From assembly GCF_017813395.1 (NCBI RefSeq), contig NZ_JAGIZB010000032.1, positions 1 through 32,742 of the forward strand: 32,742 bases of DNA. The letters run 5' to 3'. The notes beneath the pieces were generated by a model. The model saw only the letters and a program-made list of their open reading frames with translations. It did not search any database and was not told where the DNA came from. The position numbers and the translations under genes are program-made. This stretch comes from Pararoseomonas baculiformis. Its GTDB lineage: Bacteria > Pseudomonadota > Alphaproteobacteria > Acetobacterales > Acetobacteraceae. Positions 32,476-32,742 of the stretch are shown here, piece after piece. The stretch's first letter is position 1, and each line of letters starts with the position of its first letter.

Positions 32476-32620
32476 GTCAAGTTGGCGCCCTATCCAGCTT
32501 GCCCATGCGGTCCACCTCTGCATAGTCCGGCGGTATGACCGCGCCCGCCTGCTCCAGCTTCGCCGGTTTTCGCTTTCCGGCCGAGATCACCAGCCAAGCA
32601 GTGTAGCTTTACTTCCGCTT
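32476..32620. repeat. Dispersed direct repeat, copy 2
   Basis: This ~145 bp stretch aligns with 14837-14989 in the same orientation, sharing GTCAAGTTGGC at the start, the CGGCCGAGATCACCAGCCAA core and CTTCCGCTT at the end. The minus strand reads AWLVISAGKRKPAKLEQAGA, then VIPPDYAEVDRMGKLD and a stop. Similarity is patchy between the conserved blocks. The rest of the 32398-32706 gap holds nothing I recognise. Confidence 0.6.
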
Positions 32621-32706
32621 CTGTCTGCCGTCAGGTCTCCTGAGACAGGCGGGGTTGGTTGAGGAGTGGAGGATTTCCGGTTCATCGTGACCCCAAGGAG
32701 TGGGAC

Positions 32707-32742
32707 ATGAGCCAGAAGTCAGCTGCCCCGAGCCCGAAGCCG
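32707..32742 (+). CDS. Start of an unidentified gene (partial)
   Basis: The last 36 bases encode MSQKSAAPSPKP, preceded by AAGGAG six bases before the ATG, a good ribosome site. The gene runs off the right edge, so the product cannot be named. Support is only the ribosome site and start codon. Confidence 0.4.
   Translation, partial: MSQKSAAPSPKP

Noticed and set aside
32650-32706. Possible relaxase-like peptide (EDFRFIVTPRSGT) near the right end
   Set aside because: The frame stops after a few residues and the match to relaxase motifs is too short to support.

Overview
The window is GC-rich DNA with alphaproteobacterial gene content. The protein style, the frequent GTG starts and the IS repertoire suggest the Acetobacteraceae (Roseomonas or a relative). 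That placement rests on remembered family resemblance, not on a search. No rRNA, tRNA or CRISPR array was seen.

Bases 1-6472 hold ordinary signalling and housekeeping genes: the N-terminus of a sensor protein on the minus strand, a YfiR-like periplasmic protein with a suspected frameshift in its signal peptide, a methyl-accepting chemotaxis protein, a decayed integrase-type transposase, a GT11-like glycosyltransferase, two small overlapping minus-strand genes, and a secreted SNase/Excalibur nuclease. Bases 6473-8509 are a graveyard: a frameshifted Xre/ParS-type antitoxin, an internally deleted IS903-like IS5-family element with both inverted repeats, and an orphan ParD-like antitoxin. Bases 8475-14684 hold a four-PAS hybrid histidine kinase, a DUF72 protein, a SRAP/YedK protein, and an amidase with an AtzH/HpxZ-like partner.

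Bases 14685-21964 are accessory DNA. They hold one copy of a ~150 bp dispersed repeat, a two-gene unit (unknown 284-aa protein, then a GIY-YIG/helix-turn-helix protein) preceded by an 81-nt imperfect hairpin, an unknown 225-aa protein, and nested fragments of three transposase families. A complete IS3-family element follows; it has cut off the 3' end of a small gene.

The most interesting part is 21998-32397. A six-gene operon encodes a fumarase/aspartase-superfamily lyase, a 3-mercaptopyruvate-type sulfurtransferase, a TTT/Bug solute-binding lipoprotein, a persulfide-dioxygenase-like metallo-hydrolase, an MmgE/PrpD-family protein and a D-2-hydroxyacid dehydrogenase. A convergent IclR regulator lies next to it, and divergent from that is a DMSO-reductase/biotin-sulfoxide-reductase-like molybdoenzyme. 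The operon and the molybdoenzyme gene carry the same two-part palindromic operator in nearly identical promoter layouts, so they very probably form one IclR regulon. My inference is a route that reduces an S-oxide, epimerises and cleaves a thioether dicarboxylate to fumarate plus a thiol, and oxidises the sulfur through mercaptopyruvate and persulfide. The substrate is not known from the sequence. A second, same-orientation copy of the dispersed repeat lies just past the molybdoenzyme gene, so two direct repeats bracket a ~17.6 kb accessory block.
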